A stretch of DNA of 64,000 bases, from the NCBI GenBank assembly GCA_040506705.1, contig JBEVWG010000035.1, positions 121,679 through 185,678 of the forward strand, written 5' to 3'. Below the pieces are notes generated by a model that saw nothing but the letters and a program-made list of their open reading frames with translations, ran no database searches and was not told where the DNA came from. Made by a program: the position numbers and the translations under genes. Numbering within the stretch: position 1 is the stretch's first letter; each line of letters begins with the position of its first letter. Shown here piece after piece: positions 41,537 to 49,965 of the stretch. Source of the DNA: Thiodiazotropha sp040506705. GTDB lineage: Bacteria > Pseudomonadota > Gammaproteobacteria > Chromatiales > Chromatiaceae.

Positions 41537-44242
41537 ATGTCTGACAATCCTCCGTTTGTCCTGGTAGATGGTTCCTCCTACCTTTTTCGCGCCTACCATG
41601 CGCTTCCGGAACTCAGTAACTCTAAGGGTGAGCCGACTGGCGCTATTGTCGGTGTGTTGAATATGCTGCGACGACTCTTTAATGACTATCGTCCAGAGCA
41701 TATTGCAGTCGTCTTTGATGCGCCGGGTGGGAGCTTCAGAAATGAGATCTATCCTGAGTACAAGGCAAATCGCCCACCAATGCCTGAAGACCTACGCTGC
41801 CAGATTGAGCCGCTACATGAAATCATTCAAGCCATGGGACTCCCTCTGGTGATGGTATCCGGGGTTGAGGCCGACGATGTTATCGGCACCCTTGCTAGCC
41901 AGGCGACTGATGAGGGGGTTAAGACGGTGATCTCCACTGGAGACAAGGATATGGCCCAGCTGGTCAATCCACTAGTCAGTCTGGTCAATACCATGTCTGA
42001 AACGACAATGGATGAGCAGGGTGTGGTTGAGAAGTTCGGTGTCAGGCCGGATCAGATTATCGACTACCTGGCCTTGGTGGGGGATAGTTCGGATAACATT
42101 CCCGGGGTGCCGAAGTGTGGACCAAAGACAGCTGCAAAGTGGTTAAAAAGCTACGATTCTTTGGATAATCTGATCAGTAAGGCTGACGAAATAGGCGGTA
42201 AAATTGGCGAAAACCTACGATCCAGTCTCGATCAGCTGCCTATGTCGAGATTACTGGCAACCATCAAGTTAGATGTCGATCTGGATAAAAAGCCAACGGA
42301 ATACCTCTTAACTGAGCAGAATACCGAGTCATTAAGAAGCCACTATGAGCGAATGGAATCCCCACGCCTGCTCTCCACTCTGGATGAGAAAGGGGAGGGG
42401 GAGGTAGAGGAAGTGTCGCAACCTCAGCTTGAAACAGACTATCAGGCGATATTCACTAAAGAGGCTTTCCTGGAGTGGATGGATCGCCTCAAGCAGAGTG
42501 AGTTGTTTGCCTTCGACACGGAAACCACCAGCCTGGACTACATGCAGGCAGAGTTGGTCGGTCTATCTTTTGCCGTGGTGCCGGGAGAGGCTGCTTATCT
42601 ACCCCTGGCCCATGACTATCCGGGAGCACCTGAACAGCTCTCTTTGGATTGGGTGCTGAGTCAGATGAAACCTTTGCTGGAAGATCCGCAACAGAAAAAG
42701 CTGGGTCAGAACCTTAAATACGATATGAGTGTGCTCGCCCGCTATGATATTCAGATGCAGGGTATCGCCTATGACACCATGTTGGAGTCCTATGTGGTCG
42801 ATTCCACTGCGACACGGCACGATATGGATTCATTGGCGAAAAAGTATCTCGACCATAGCACCATTCACTTTGAAGATATCGCGGGTAAAGGAAAAAAGCA
42901 GCTCACTTTCAACCAGATAGATCTGGAGCAGGCGGTGCCTTATGCTGCTGAAGATGCAGATATTACCTTGCGGCTTCATCAGAAACTCTGGCCTAAACTA
43001 GAGAGTGAGCATTTACTAACAAAACTATTCACTGAGTTGGAGGTAGCCCTTGTGCCGGTATTATCCCGTATCGAGCGCAATGGGGTGAGCGTCAACAGTG
43101 AGATGCTGCGGGCTCAGAGTGATGCCTTTTCACGCCAGTTACATGAGTTGGAACAGCGTGCCTATACCCTGGCTGGACATAACTTCAATCTGGGTTCTCC
43201 CAAGCAGATTGGCGAGATCTTTTTCAACGAGCTACAGCTGCCTGTAATCAGTAAGACGCCCAAAGGGGCCCCCTCTACAGCTGAATCGGTGCTGATTGAA
43301 TTGGCTGACCAGGGGCATGACCTGCCGGCAGTCATTCTTGAACATCGGGGCTTGGCAAAGCTGAAGTCGACCTACACCGATAAGCTGCCTGAGATGGTGA
43401 ACCCAGAGACTGGACGGGTACATACCTCCTACCATCAGGCGGTGGCAGCAACCGGCAGGCTCTCCTCCACCGACCCCAATTTACAGAACATTCCCATCCG
43501 CAAAGAGGAGGGCAGACGAATCAGGCAGGCTTTTATACCTCAGCATGGCTGGAAGATGCTGGCAGCAGACTACTCACAAATAGAGCTGCGCATCATGGCC
43601 CATCTCTCCCAGGATAGTGGCCTTTTAAAGGCGTTTTCCGAAGGTAAGGATATTCACACCGCTACTGCTGCAGAAGTCTTTGGTGAAGATCTGGACAAGG
43701 TCAGCACTGACCAGCGTCGTTCTGCCAAAGCGATCAACTTTGGTTTGATCTACGGTATGTCTGCTTTCGGTCTGGCTCGGCAGTTGGGTATAGAGAGAAA
43801 GGCTGCCCAGGAGTATGTCGATCTCTATTTCGAGCGTTACCCAGGCGTTTCAGAGTTTATGGACAAAATTCGCGAGCAGGCGCATCAGCAGGGATATGTA
43901 GAGACCCTTTTTGGCAGACGTCTCTATCTACCTGAAATAAATGCGCGGAACCACCAGCGTCGTACCGCTGCAGAGCGTACAGCAATCAATGCACCGATGC
44001 AGGGGAGTGCCGCAGACATCATCAAGCGGGCGATGCTCTCAGTCGATCAGTGGATTGAGGGTGAAAAGCCTCCGATCAGGATGTTGATGCAGGTTCACGA
44101 TGAGCTGGTATTCGAGGTGGAGCCTGGATATTTGGAGTCAGCGGAGAAGATTCTACGAGAACGCATGGAGCATGCTGCGACCCTCGCTGTACCCCTGCTG
44201 GTCGAGATAGGGGTGGGCGATAATTGGGATGAAGCCCATTGA
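41537..44242 (+). CDS. polA: DNA polymerase I
   Basis: 901-aa repair and Okazaki-fragment polymerase. 5' nuclease domain (FVLVDGSSYLFRAYHALP, GVEADDVIGTLA, GDSSDNIPG), 3'-5' exonuclease with an intact DxE site (FAFDTETTSLDYM), and polymerase motifs A (ADYSQIELRIMAHLS), B (RRSAKAINFGLIYG) and C (QVHDELVFEV). All three activities should be functional. The ATG at 41537 gives the usual N-terminus; a GTG at 41522 would add five residues. Confidence 0.97.
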   Translation: MSDNPPFVLVDGSSYLFRAYHALPELSNSKGEPTGAIVGVLNMLRRLFNDYRPEHIAVVFDAPGGSFRNEIYPEYKANRPPMPEDLRCQIEPLHEIIQAMGLPLVMVSGVEADDVIGTLASQATDEGVKTVISTGDKDMAQLVNPLVSLVNTMSETTMDEQGVVEKFGVRPDQIIDYLALVGDSSDNIPGVPKCGPKTAAKWLKSYDSLDNLISKADEIGGKIGENLRSSLDQLPMSRLLATIKLDVDLDKKPTEYLLTEQNTESLRSHYERMESPRLLSTLDEKGEGEVEEVSQPQLETDYQAIFTKEAFLEWMDRLKQSELFAFDTETTSLDYMQAELVGLSFAVVPGEAAYLPLAHDYPGAPEQLSLDWVLSQMKPLLEDPQQKKLGQNLKYDMSVLARYDIQMQGIAYDTMLESYVVDSTATRHDMDSLAKKYLDHSTIHFEDIAGKGKKQLTFNQIDLEQAVPYAAEDADITLRLHQKLWPKLESEHLLTKLFTELEVALVPVLSRIERNGVSVNSEMLRAQSDAFSRQLHELEQRAYTLAGHNFNLGSPKQIGEIFFNELQLPVISKTPKGAPSTAESVLIELADQGHDLPAVILEHRGLAKLKSTYTDKLPEMVNPETGRVHTSYHQAVAATGRLSSTDPNLQNIPIRKEEGRRIRQAFIPQHGWKMLAADYSQIELRIMAHLSQDSGLLKAFSEGKDIHTATAAEVFGEDLDKVSTDQRRSAKAINFGLIYGMSAFGLARQLGIERKAAQEYVDLYFERYPGVSEFMDKIREQAHQQGYVETLFGRRLYLPEINARNHQRRTAAERTAINAPMQGSAADIIKRAMLSVDQWIEGEKPPIRMLMQVHDELVFEVEPGYLESAEKILRERMEHAATLAVPLLVEIGVGDNWDEAH

Positions 44243-44309
44243 TCTGAAATTATTCTTAAATAGTTGAGCGATTAGCTGAACTTTTTTTCGCAGGCCTAGT
44301 CTATGTTTC

Positions 44310-44432
44310 TGTAAGTTGTACGGCACGGGTCGCTTTCCTCCCTTTGCGACCCACCCCTTCCCGGTAACCCCATCCGGGAAGATCCGGCCCTGATAGTCTC
44401 TCCCCTTAGACTACCAGGGCCTTCTTTTTTCT
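44310..44432 (+). ncRNA. Candidate small RNA in polA-engB gap (Spot 42 position)
   Basis: Three successive stem-loops: 44327-44352 (GGGTCGC/GCGACCC, 12-nt loop TTTCCTCCCTTT), 44357-44381 (CTTCCCGG/CCGGGAAG) and a terminator at 44386-44421. The pyrimidine loop of hairpin 1 contains CCTCC, complementary to a Shine-Dalgarno sequence, the kind of seed many Hfq-dependent RNAs use. In enterics Spot 42, and in pseudomonads ErsA, lie in this same intergenic position. The 5' end is my estimate; no promoter is certain. It does not resemble Spot 42 by sequence. Confidence 0.6.
44386..44430 (+). terminator. Rho-independent terminator of candidate sRNA / polA
   Basis: GGCCCTGATAGTCT (44386-44399) pairs with 44408-44421 with one A-C mismatch, followed by TTCTTTTTT. 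It is a strong intrinsic terminator that can end both the small RNA and polA read-through. Confidence 0.9.
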
Positions 44433-44491
44433 CCATAAAAAAATTTGTTTCTCATTGATTCCATTGAATTATTATTTGCAGACTAATCTTT

Positions 44492-45118
44492 TTAGCGGTT
44501 ACTTGAATCAGCTCTCTTTTCCAGCTCAAACCAGATGTCCATAACTTCATGACAGGTCTCGATACCCTGTTTTTTCAGCGAGGAGAATCTCTGAACAGTA
44601 ATCTCAGGGTGATCGTTGAGGCTGCGTTCTACCTTTAATTGGGTGTTTTTTGCTGCACCGCTCTTTAGTTTGTCAGCCTTGGTCAGCAGGATATGAGTCG
44701 GAAGCCCGTGATGGGTGTTCCATTGCAACATCTGCAGATCAAATTGGGTCAGGGGGTGACGGATGTCCATCAGCAAAATCAATCCCCTCAAACATTCGCG
44801 GTTTTCTATATAGTCAGCCAGACTCTGCTGCCACTGTTTTTTGACCGATTCTGCAACTTTGGCGTAGCCGTATCCCGGCAGGTCGACCAGTCGGCGCTCA
44901 TCATCCAGTGAGAAAAAATTAAGTAATTGGGTGCGTCCTGGCGTTTTACTGGTTCGCGCCAGAGATTTTTGGCTGCAGAGGGTATTCAGGGCACTCGATT
45001 TTCCAGCATTGGAGCGACCAGCAAAAGCGACTTCATAGCCACTGTCTGCGGGTGATTGGGATAATTTGGCCGCACTTTTCAGAAAGTGGGCTTGATGATA
45101 GTAGGGGTTCATGGTCAT
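44492..45118 (-). CDS. engB: Ribosome biogenesis GTPase EngB (YihA/YsxC)
   Basis: 208-aa Ras-like GTPase needed for 50S assembly. G1 AGRSNAGKSSALN, G2/G3 TSKTPGRTQLLNFF and LVDLPGYGYAKV, G4 LLTKADKL. Length is normal. Two ATGs (45118, 45112) are possible. Convergent with polA, as in E. coli. Confidence 0.96.
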   Translation of the reverse strand: MTMNPYYHQAHFLKSAAKLSQSPADSGYEVAFAGRSNAGKSSALNTLCSQKSLARTSKTPGRTQLLNFFSLDDERRLVDLPGYGYAKVAESVKKQWQQSLADYIENRECLRGLILLMDIRHPLTQFDLQMLQWNTHHGLPTHILLTKADKLKSGAAKNTQLKVERSLNDHPEITVQRFSSLKKQGIETCHEVMDIWFELEKRADSSNR

Positions 45119-45241
45119 CCTTCGATCGGTGAACCCGTAAGTTTAGCCTGTCTGGGCTGCCGGTCACCAGTCTGGTGTACGTGAAAGCACCAGAAGGTTA
45201 TGTGGCTATTATGGAAGTTAAATTATCTTTACGGAGAAAGA

Positions 45242-45694
45242 TCAACTCCAGAGGCGTTGAATCCAGGACTTTTTGCTCAATTTGGTTTGAGCCCCAGCCT
45301 TGATAAAGAAGCCACTGTATTGCATATCCTCTTCCATAATATGTTTTGTCAGCCAGGTTTTGAGAAAGTGCATCAACTCAAAGCCGATGGCGGTCTTGCC
45401 CGTTGAGACCTTCTCCAGAAGGTCAGAGACAGACTCGAGTAGCTCTTCATGGATCTCTTTATGCTCATCGTATCCGGGGTAGTTGAGGATACGCATCAGA
45501 CTCTCTTCAACAGCAAAATGTATGCGAGTGTATTCAGCCAGATCAGCAAGAATGGCCTGGACTACATCACTTCCATGGCGTTGATGTATAGCTTCATGCA
45601 TTTTATTTACTAAATCGACCAGCATTTTGTGCTGTTCGTCGATCTCTTCGATGCCGACACTTAAAGTGTCAGTCCACTCTACAAATTTGCCCAT
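45242..45694 (-). CDS. Bacteriohemerythrin
   Basis: 150-aa four-helix oxygen-binding protein. Diiron ligands are seen in VGIEEIDEQHKMLVDLVN (H22), RIHFAVEESLM (His and Glu), YPGYDEHKEIHEELL (two His) and LTKHIMEEDMQY (His and Asp). It may carry or sense O2 or protect oxygen-labile enzymes in a microaerobic lifestyle. The last 15 or so residues (KLSKKSWIQRLWS) form a basic tail not seen in short family members. Stand-alone gene. Confidence 0.93.
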   Translation of the reverse strand: MGKFVEWTDTLSVGIEEIDEQHKMLVDLVNKMHEAIHQRHGSDVVQAILADLAEYTRIHFAVEESLMRILNYPGYDEHKEIHEELLESVSDLLEKVSTGKTAIGFELMHFLKTWLTKHIMEEDMQYSGFFIKAGAQTKLSKKSWIQRLWS

Positions 45695-45807
45695 ATGTGC
45701 ATCCTTACTACTCGAAATTGTCTTCTTAGTTTGTCAAATAAACGGCATTATATTGTGACAGGCTTCACGTATTCGCACAAATATAAGCGGCTGTGGTTTT
45801 TTAAACT

Positions 45808-46287
45808 TTAATCACCCCTTTCCCATGTTCCCGATTTTCCACCACTCTTCTCTATAAGCTGAACATTAAGGAGAGACATTCCCCGATCAACAGCTTTGCA
45901 CATATCGTATATGGTGAGCAATGTGATCTGAGTGGCACAGAGTGCTTCGATCTCTACACCAGTCTGGCCCTGAGTTTCGACATGGCAACGGCAGTAGATA
46001 GTACTGGTCTCTTTTTCCGGGGTGAGGTCGATAGCAACCTTGGTCAGGGAGAGGGGATGGCAGAGTGGAATCAGGTCTGATGCTTTTTTAGCTGCCATGA
46101 TGCCGGCAACCCGGGCGATACCGAGCACATCCCCCTTTTTGTGACGGCCTTCAACGACCATTTCAAGGGTCTCGGCCTGCATCGATATTCGGCCTTCGGC
46201 AATCGCCTTGCGTCGGGTTGAGGCTTTATCCCCCACATCCACCATGTGAGCCTCACCAGAGGCGTTGAAGTGGGTGAACTCTGTCAT
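45808..46287 (-). CDS. moaC: Cyclic pyranopterin monophosphate synthase MoaC
   Basis: 159-aa enzyme of molybdenum cofactor synthesis, acting after MoaA. Signature residues: MVDVGDKASTRRKAIAEG at the N-terminus, LIPLCHPLSLTKV in the active site, and ALCATQITLLTIYDMCKAVD. The frame opens at a TTG one codon earlier, but the ATG at 46287 overlaps the stop of the upstream phosphodiesterase gene by one base (TGATG), which implies coupled translation. Confidence 0.95.
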   Translation of the reverse strand: MTEFTHFNASGEAHMVDVGDKASTRRKAIAEGRISMQAETLEMVVEGRHKKGDVLGIARVAGIMAAKKASDLIPLCHPLSLTKVAIDLTPEKETSTIYCRCHVETQGQTGVEIEALCATQITLLTIYDMCKAVDRGMSLLNVQLIEKSGGKSGTWERGD

Positions 46288-46826
46288 CAATACCCTGCCT
46301 CGCGTTCAATCTGCTTTGAGATTTCCCGTGCCTCGAACGTCATTGCTTGCAGGTCAGCCATAACGAATGTGGCCGGTGATTTACCTACGCCACCTATGGT
46401 TCCGGGATTGATCAGGTGTGTGGTACCACCCTGAATATTGGTGAATTGCTCAAACCCAAGTTTATGGCTGTGGCCGCAGCAGACCAGATCCCAGTCACCT
46501 GTTGCAGCCATCGCCCGGGCATAGTGGGGGTAGTGCACCAGAAAGATTTTTCGACCGGCCAGTTCAACTCCTGCGTCCATACCATGATAGTGAATATTAC
46601 TGTCATCATTGTTAGCGAGCCTGGCCAGGGTATAGAGATCTCCGGAGTTGTTACCGTGAATCACATGTATAGGCAGGTCATATTTTTGCAGACAATGGAG
46701 TGTACTGGGGGCGACGACATCACCGCAGTGCAGTACAGCCTCAGCACCATCCTCCTTGGCCGACTCAACAGCGGCATCCAGTAAGGGAATATGGTCATGA
46801 CTGTCAGAAACTATACAGACCTTCAT
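46287..46826 (-). CDS. YfcE/MJ0936-family metallophosphoesterase
   Basis: 179-aa calcineurin-like phosphodiesterase. Metal-binding motifs: VSDSHDH, HCGDVV, HVIHGNNSGD, FLVHYPHY and CCGHSHKLG. Family members hydrolyse artificial phosphodiesters; the natural substrate is uncertain. It lies directly upstream of moaC with a one-base overlap, which is an uncommon pairing. Confidence 0.9.
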   Translation of the reverse strand: MKVCIVSDSHDHIPLLDAAVESAKEDGAEAVLHCGDVVAPSTLHCLQKYDLPIHVIHGNNSGDLYTLARLANNDDSNIHYHGMDAGVELAGRKIFLVHYPHYARAMAATGDWDLVCCGHSHKLGFEQFTNIQGGTTHLINPGTIGGVGKSPATFVMADLQAMTFEAREISKQIEREAGY

Positions 46827-46870
46827 ATTTCGCTCCTGGATACCTTGACACTATCTCTGGCAATGAACAC

Positions 46871-47419
46871 TTAGAAGTGTGGTTTTTCAGGTGCGTCTTG
46901 GAACATTTTGACCGAATTACTAATCTCATTCTTAGCTGCTTCAATGCCATCCCATCCGGAAACACGAACCCATTTTCCCTCATCGAGATCTTTGTAGTGT
47001 TCAAAGAAATGGGCAATACGCTCCATAAGCTCCGTAGGCATATCCTCATAGCTTTTTACATGGCTCCAGCGGCTTGAGACGCTGTCTATGGGTACCGCAA
47101 CAACTTTCGCGTCATCACCGGATTCGTCGGTCATTTTCAAAACCGCAACTGGACGGCAGCGGATTACTGAGCCTGGAATCAGGGGAAATGCAGTAGGCAC
47201 CATAACATCGCAGGGGTCGCCATCGTCTGACAGGGTATGGGGAATATAGCCATAGTTGGCAGGATAGTGCATGGCCGTACGCAGGATGCGGTCGACGAAC
47301 ATCGCTCCAGTCTCTTTGTCGACCTCATATTTCACAGGTTCTGCATTTGCGGGGATTTCAATTATGACGTTTATTTCGTCAGGAATGTTTTTTCCCGATG
47401 AGACGCGGTCTAGGTTCAT
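46871..47419 (-). CDS. ppa: Inorganic pyrophosphatase (family I)
   Basis: 182-aa soluble enzyme that hydrolyses PPi to drive biosynthesis. Signature DDGDPCDVMV holds the metal-binding Asp triad; RTAMHYPANYGYIPHT and ESGDDAKVVAVP are further conserved. It coexists with the membrane pyrophosphatase 350 bp away, so the cell can either burn PPi or save it; relative expression would decide. The 356-bp gap after it (47420-47775) holds only the hppA terminator. Confidence 0.95.
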   Translation of the reverse strand: MNLDRVSSGKNIPDEINVIIEIPANAEPVKYEVDKETGAMFVDRILRTAMHYPANYGYIPHTLSDDGDPCDVMVPTAFPLIPGSVIRCRPVAVLKMTDESGDDAKVVAVPIDSVSSRWSHVKSYEDMPTELMERIAHFFEHYKDLDEGKWVRVSGWDGIEAAKNEISNSVKMFQDAPEKPHF

Positions 47420-47726
47420 TTATCTTACCTTGCAGGTGGAAAACAGCTGTTATCGAATCCAGCCGGTTGGGCCGGTGGTGTTTGAGAAGTGAAGAGTACG
47501 GATAACCAGAGCAGGTGTCTAGTGCAGTGTCCTATATTGTTTGATGTTTTTAGAGGCCCACAAATGCAGCAGGCTAAGGGTTATCAGGCTAAAAATGGCA
47601 GGCCACTATCCAACGAGATGCAAGCAGCTACCTTGCGCTGCACAACTGCACTTACATGGGTTATATCAGTCAAGCTGCCGAATATAGAAACCGGATAACC
47701 ACGAATTAAGAGTGGCCTTTGGTCAC

Positions 47727-47751
47727 TAAAAAGGGGAGCCGAAGCTCCCCT
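47727..47751 (-). terminator. Rho-independent terminator for hppA
   Basis: Read on the minus strand, GGGGAGC-TTCG-GCTCCCC is followed by TTTTTAG. It lies 25 bp after the hppA stop. Confidence 0.9.
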
Positions 47752-47775
47752 GATTCTTGCTTGAAGTGTCCTATT

Positions 47776-49824
47776 TTAGAGAATAGGCACAATCAACAGC
47801 GCAACGATGTTGATAATCTTGATCAAAGGATTGATCGCAGGACCGGCAGTATCTTTGTAGGGGTCACCCACGGTGTCCCCGGTAACGGCTGCCTTATGTG
47901 CGTCAGAGCCTTTGCCACCGAAATTTCCATCTTCGATGTACTTTTTCGCATTATCCCAGGCACCACCACCGGCGGTCATTGAGATGGCGACAAACAGACC
48001 GGTTACGATGGTACCGATCAGCAAGCCACCCAGCGCCTGGGCACCGAGGAACAGGCCGACCAGAAGCGGTACTGCAATGGGCAGCAGAGAAGGGATGATC
48101 ATCTCCTTGATGGCCGCCTTGGTCAGCATATCTACAGCATTGCCATAATCAGGCTTCTCGCTGTGGTCCATAATCCCAGGTTTCTCTCGAAATTGACGCC
48201 GCACCTCATTGACGATTCCACCAGCAGCTCGACCCACTGCCTCCATGGCCATGGCACCGAACAGGAAGGGCACAAGGCCACCAATGAGCAGGCCAATAAG
48301 TACCATGTGGTTGGATAGGTCGAAACTTATGCCGGAACCGAAATGGCTCTCCAGACTGTGCGTGTAGTCGGCAAACAACACCAGTGCTGCAAGACCCGCT
48401 GATCCGATTGCATAACCCTTGGTCACTGCTTTGGTGGTATTGCCCACCGCATCCAGTGGATCAGTGATATTACGGATCTTCTCGTCCAGCTCCGCCATCT
48501 CGGCGATGCCACCGGCGTTATCGGTGATAGGACCGTAGGCGTCAAGGGCGACAATGATGCCTGTCATAGAGAGCATGGCAGTGGCTGCAATGGCGATACC
48601 GTAGAGGCCGGCCATGTCATAAGCGCCCCAGATTGCTGCGCATATTACCAATACCGGTGCCGCAGTGGCCTTCATCGAGATGCCCAGGCCGGCGATGACA
48701 TTGGTGCCGTCTCCGGTTGTGGATGCTTCAGCGATGGAGCGGACAGGGGAGTATTCGGTAGAGGTGTAGTACTCTGTGATTACCACCATGGCTGCAGTCA
48801 GCACCAGGCCAATCATGGCAGATCCAAAGAGTGCCATTACCGGGTCAGTCACAGCGACACCACCGACCACAATGTTCGCACCGCTCATCATGTAGTCAGT
48901 GACAAAGTAGAAGGCTATAGCCGCCAATACACCCGCGACAATCAGACCCTTATAGAGGGCTGGCATCACATTGGTATCGGAATCCTTCGCTTTGACGAAG
49001 TAGGTGCCGATGATGGAAGCAATAATGGAGACACCCCCCAGTACCAAGGGGTAGATAACCGCCTCGTTACCCAGTCCTGTAACCAGCAGGCTGCCAAGCA
49101 GCATGGTGGCAACTACGGTAACCGCATAGGTCTCGAAAAGATCGGCAGCCATACCTGCGCAGTCACCAACATTGTCACCTACATTGTCGGCGATAACTGC
49201 AGGGTTGCGTGGGTCATCCTCAGGGATTCCAGCTTCTACTTTACCAACAATATCAGCACCAACATCGGCACCTTTGGTGAAGATGCCACCACCCAGTCGG
49301 GCAAAGATGGAGATCAGTGAGCCACCGAAAGCCAGTCCGACCAATGCATGCAGGGCATGGGCGTCTGAGACACCCATCGCGTTGAGGATGTAGTAGTAAC
49401 CGGCGACACCCAACAGGGCGAGACCGACTACCAGCATGCCAGTAATAGCACCACCACGGAAGGCGATCTGAAGGGCGGCGTTGATACCATTATGGGCAGC
49501 TTCAGCTGTACGCAGATTGGAGCGAACAGAGATGTTCATGCCAATGTAACCTGCCAAACCTGAGAAGATGGCGCCAATCGCAAAACCAATGGCTGTAGCG
49601 CTGTCCAGTCCGAAGAAAATAACCACCAGCACGACTGCGCCAACGATACCGATGGCGGTGTATTGTCGGTTTAGATAGGCTTGAGCGCCCTCCTGGATAG
49701 CGCCGGCGATCTCGCGCATTTTTTCGTTGCCTTCCGGCTGAGCGAGTATCCATTTAACGGATATGAGGCCATAAACCAGTGCAGCTGCGGCACAGGCTAG
49801 GGCAAAGATCAGTTCTATATTCAC
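47776..49824 (-). CDS. hppA: K+-independent H+-translocating membrane pyrophosphatase
   Basis: 682-aa integral membrane pump with about 16 helices. It couples PPi hydrolysis to proton export. Substrate-site motifs: GGGIFTKGADVGADIVGKVE, DDPRNPAVIADNVGDNVGDC and GDTVGDPYKDTAGPAINPLI. GNTTKAVTKGYAIG has Lys at the position that marks potassium-independent enzymes (Ala in K+-dependent ones). In this context it can build proton-motive force from PPi made by PPi-PFK and biosynthesis, or run in reverse to make PPi. Confidence 0.96.
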   Translation of the reverse strand: MNIELIFALACAAAALVYGLISVKWILAQPEGNEKMREIAGAIQEGAQAYLNRQYTAIGIVGAVVLVVIFFGLDSATAIGFAIGAIFSGLAGYIGMNISVRSNLRTAEAAHNGINAALQIAFRGGAITGMLVVGLALLGVAGYYYILNAMGVSDAHALHALVGLAFGGSLISIFARLGGGIFTKGADVGADIVGKVEAGIPEDDPRNPAVIADNVGDNVGDCAGMAADLFETYAVTVVATMLLGSLLVTGLGNEAVIYPLVLGGVSIIASIIGTYFVKAKDSDTNVMPALYKGLIVAGVLAAIAFYFVTDYMMSGANIVVGGVAVTDPVMALFGSAMIGLVLTAAMVVITEYYTSTEYSPVRSIAEASTTGDGTNVIAGLGISMKATAAPVLVICAAIWGAYDMAGLYGIAIAATAMLSMTGIIVALDAYGPITDNAGGIAEMAELDEKIRNITDPLDAVGNTTKAVTKGYAIGSAGLAALVLFADYTHSLESHFGSGISFDLSNHMVLIGLLIGGLVPFLFGAMAMEAVGRAAGGIVNEVRRQFREKPGIMDHSEKPDYGNAVDMLTKAAIKEMIIPSLLPIAVPLLVGLFLGAQALGGLLIGTIVTGLFVAISMTAGGGAWDNAKKYIEDGNFGGKGSDAHKAAVTGDTVGDPYKDTAGPAINPLIKIINIVALLIVPIL

Positions 49825-49933
49825 TTAGAGATCCTCCACTGAGTAATGATAAAAGAGTTCAGGTACAAAATAGGTGTGCGACACTTATCAGCCTCCATAG
49901 CGTTTATTTTTTCTAAGCACGTACACACAAATA

Positions 49934-49953
49934 AGGGGGCTGATAAGCCCCCT
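49934..49953 (-). terminator. Rho-independent terminator for pfp
   Basis: AGGGGGC (49934-49940) pairs with GCCCCCT (49947-49953); on the minus strand TTATTTG follows. It separates pfp from hppA, so the two are probably separate transcripts despite their adjacency. Confidence 0.75.
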
Positions 49954-49965
49954 CTTTGTCGTTGT

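Noticed and set aside
44310..44432. Spot 42 itself
   Set aside because: The position matches, but the sequence does not contain recognisable Spot 42 segments, so I call it a positional analogue only.
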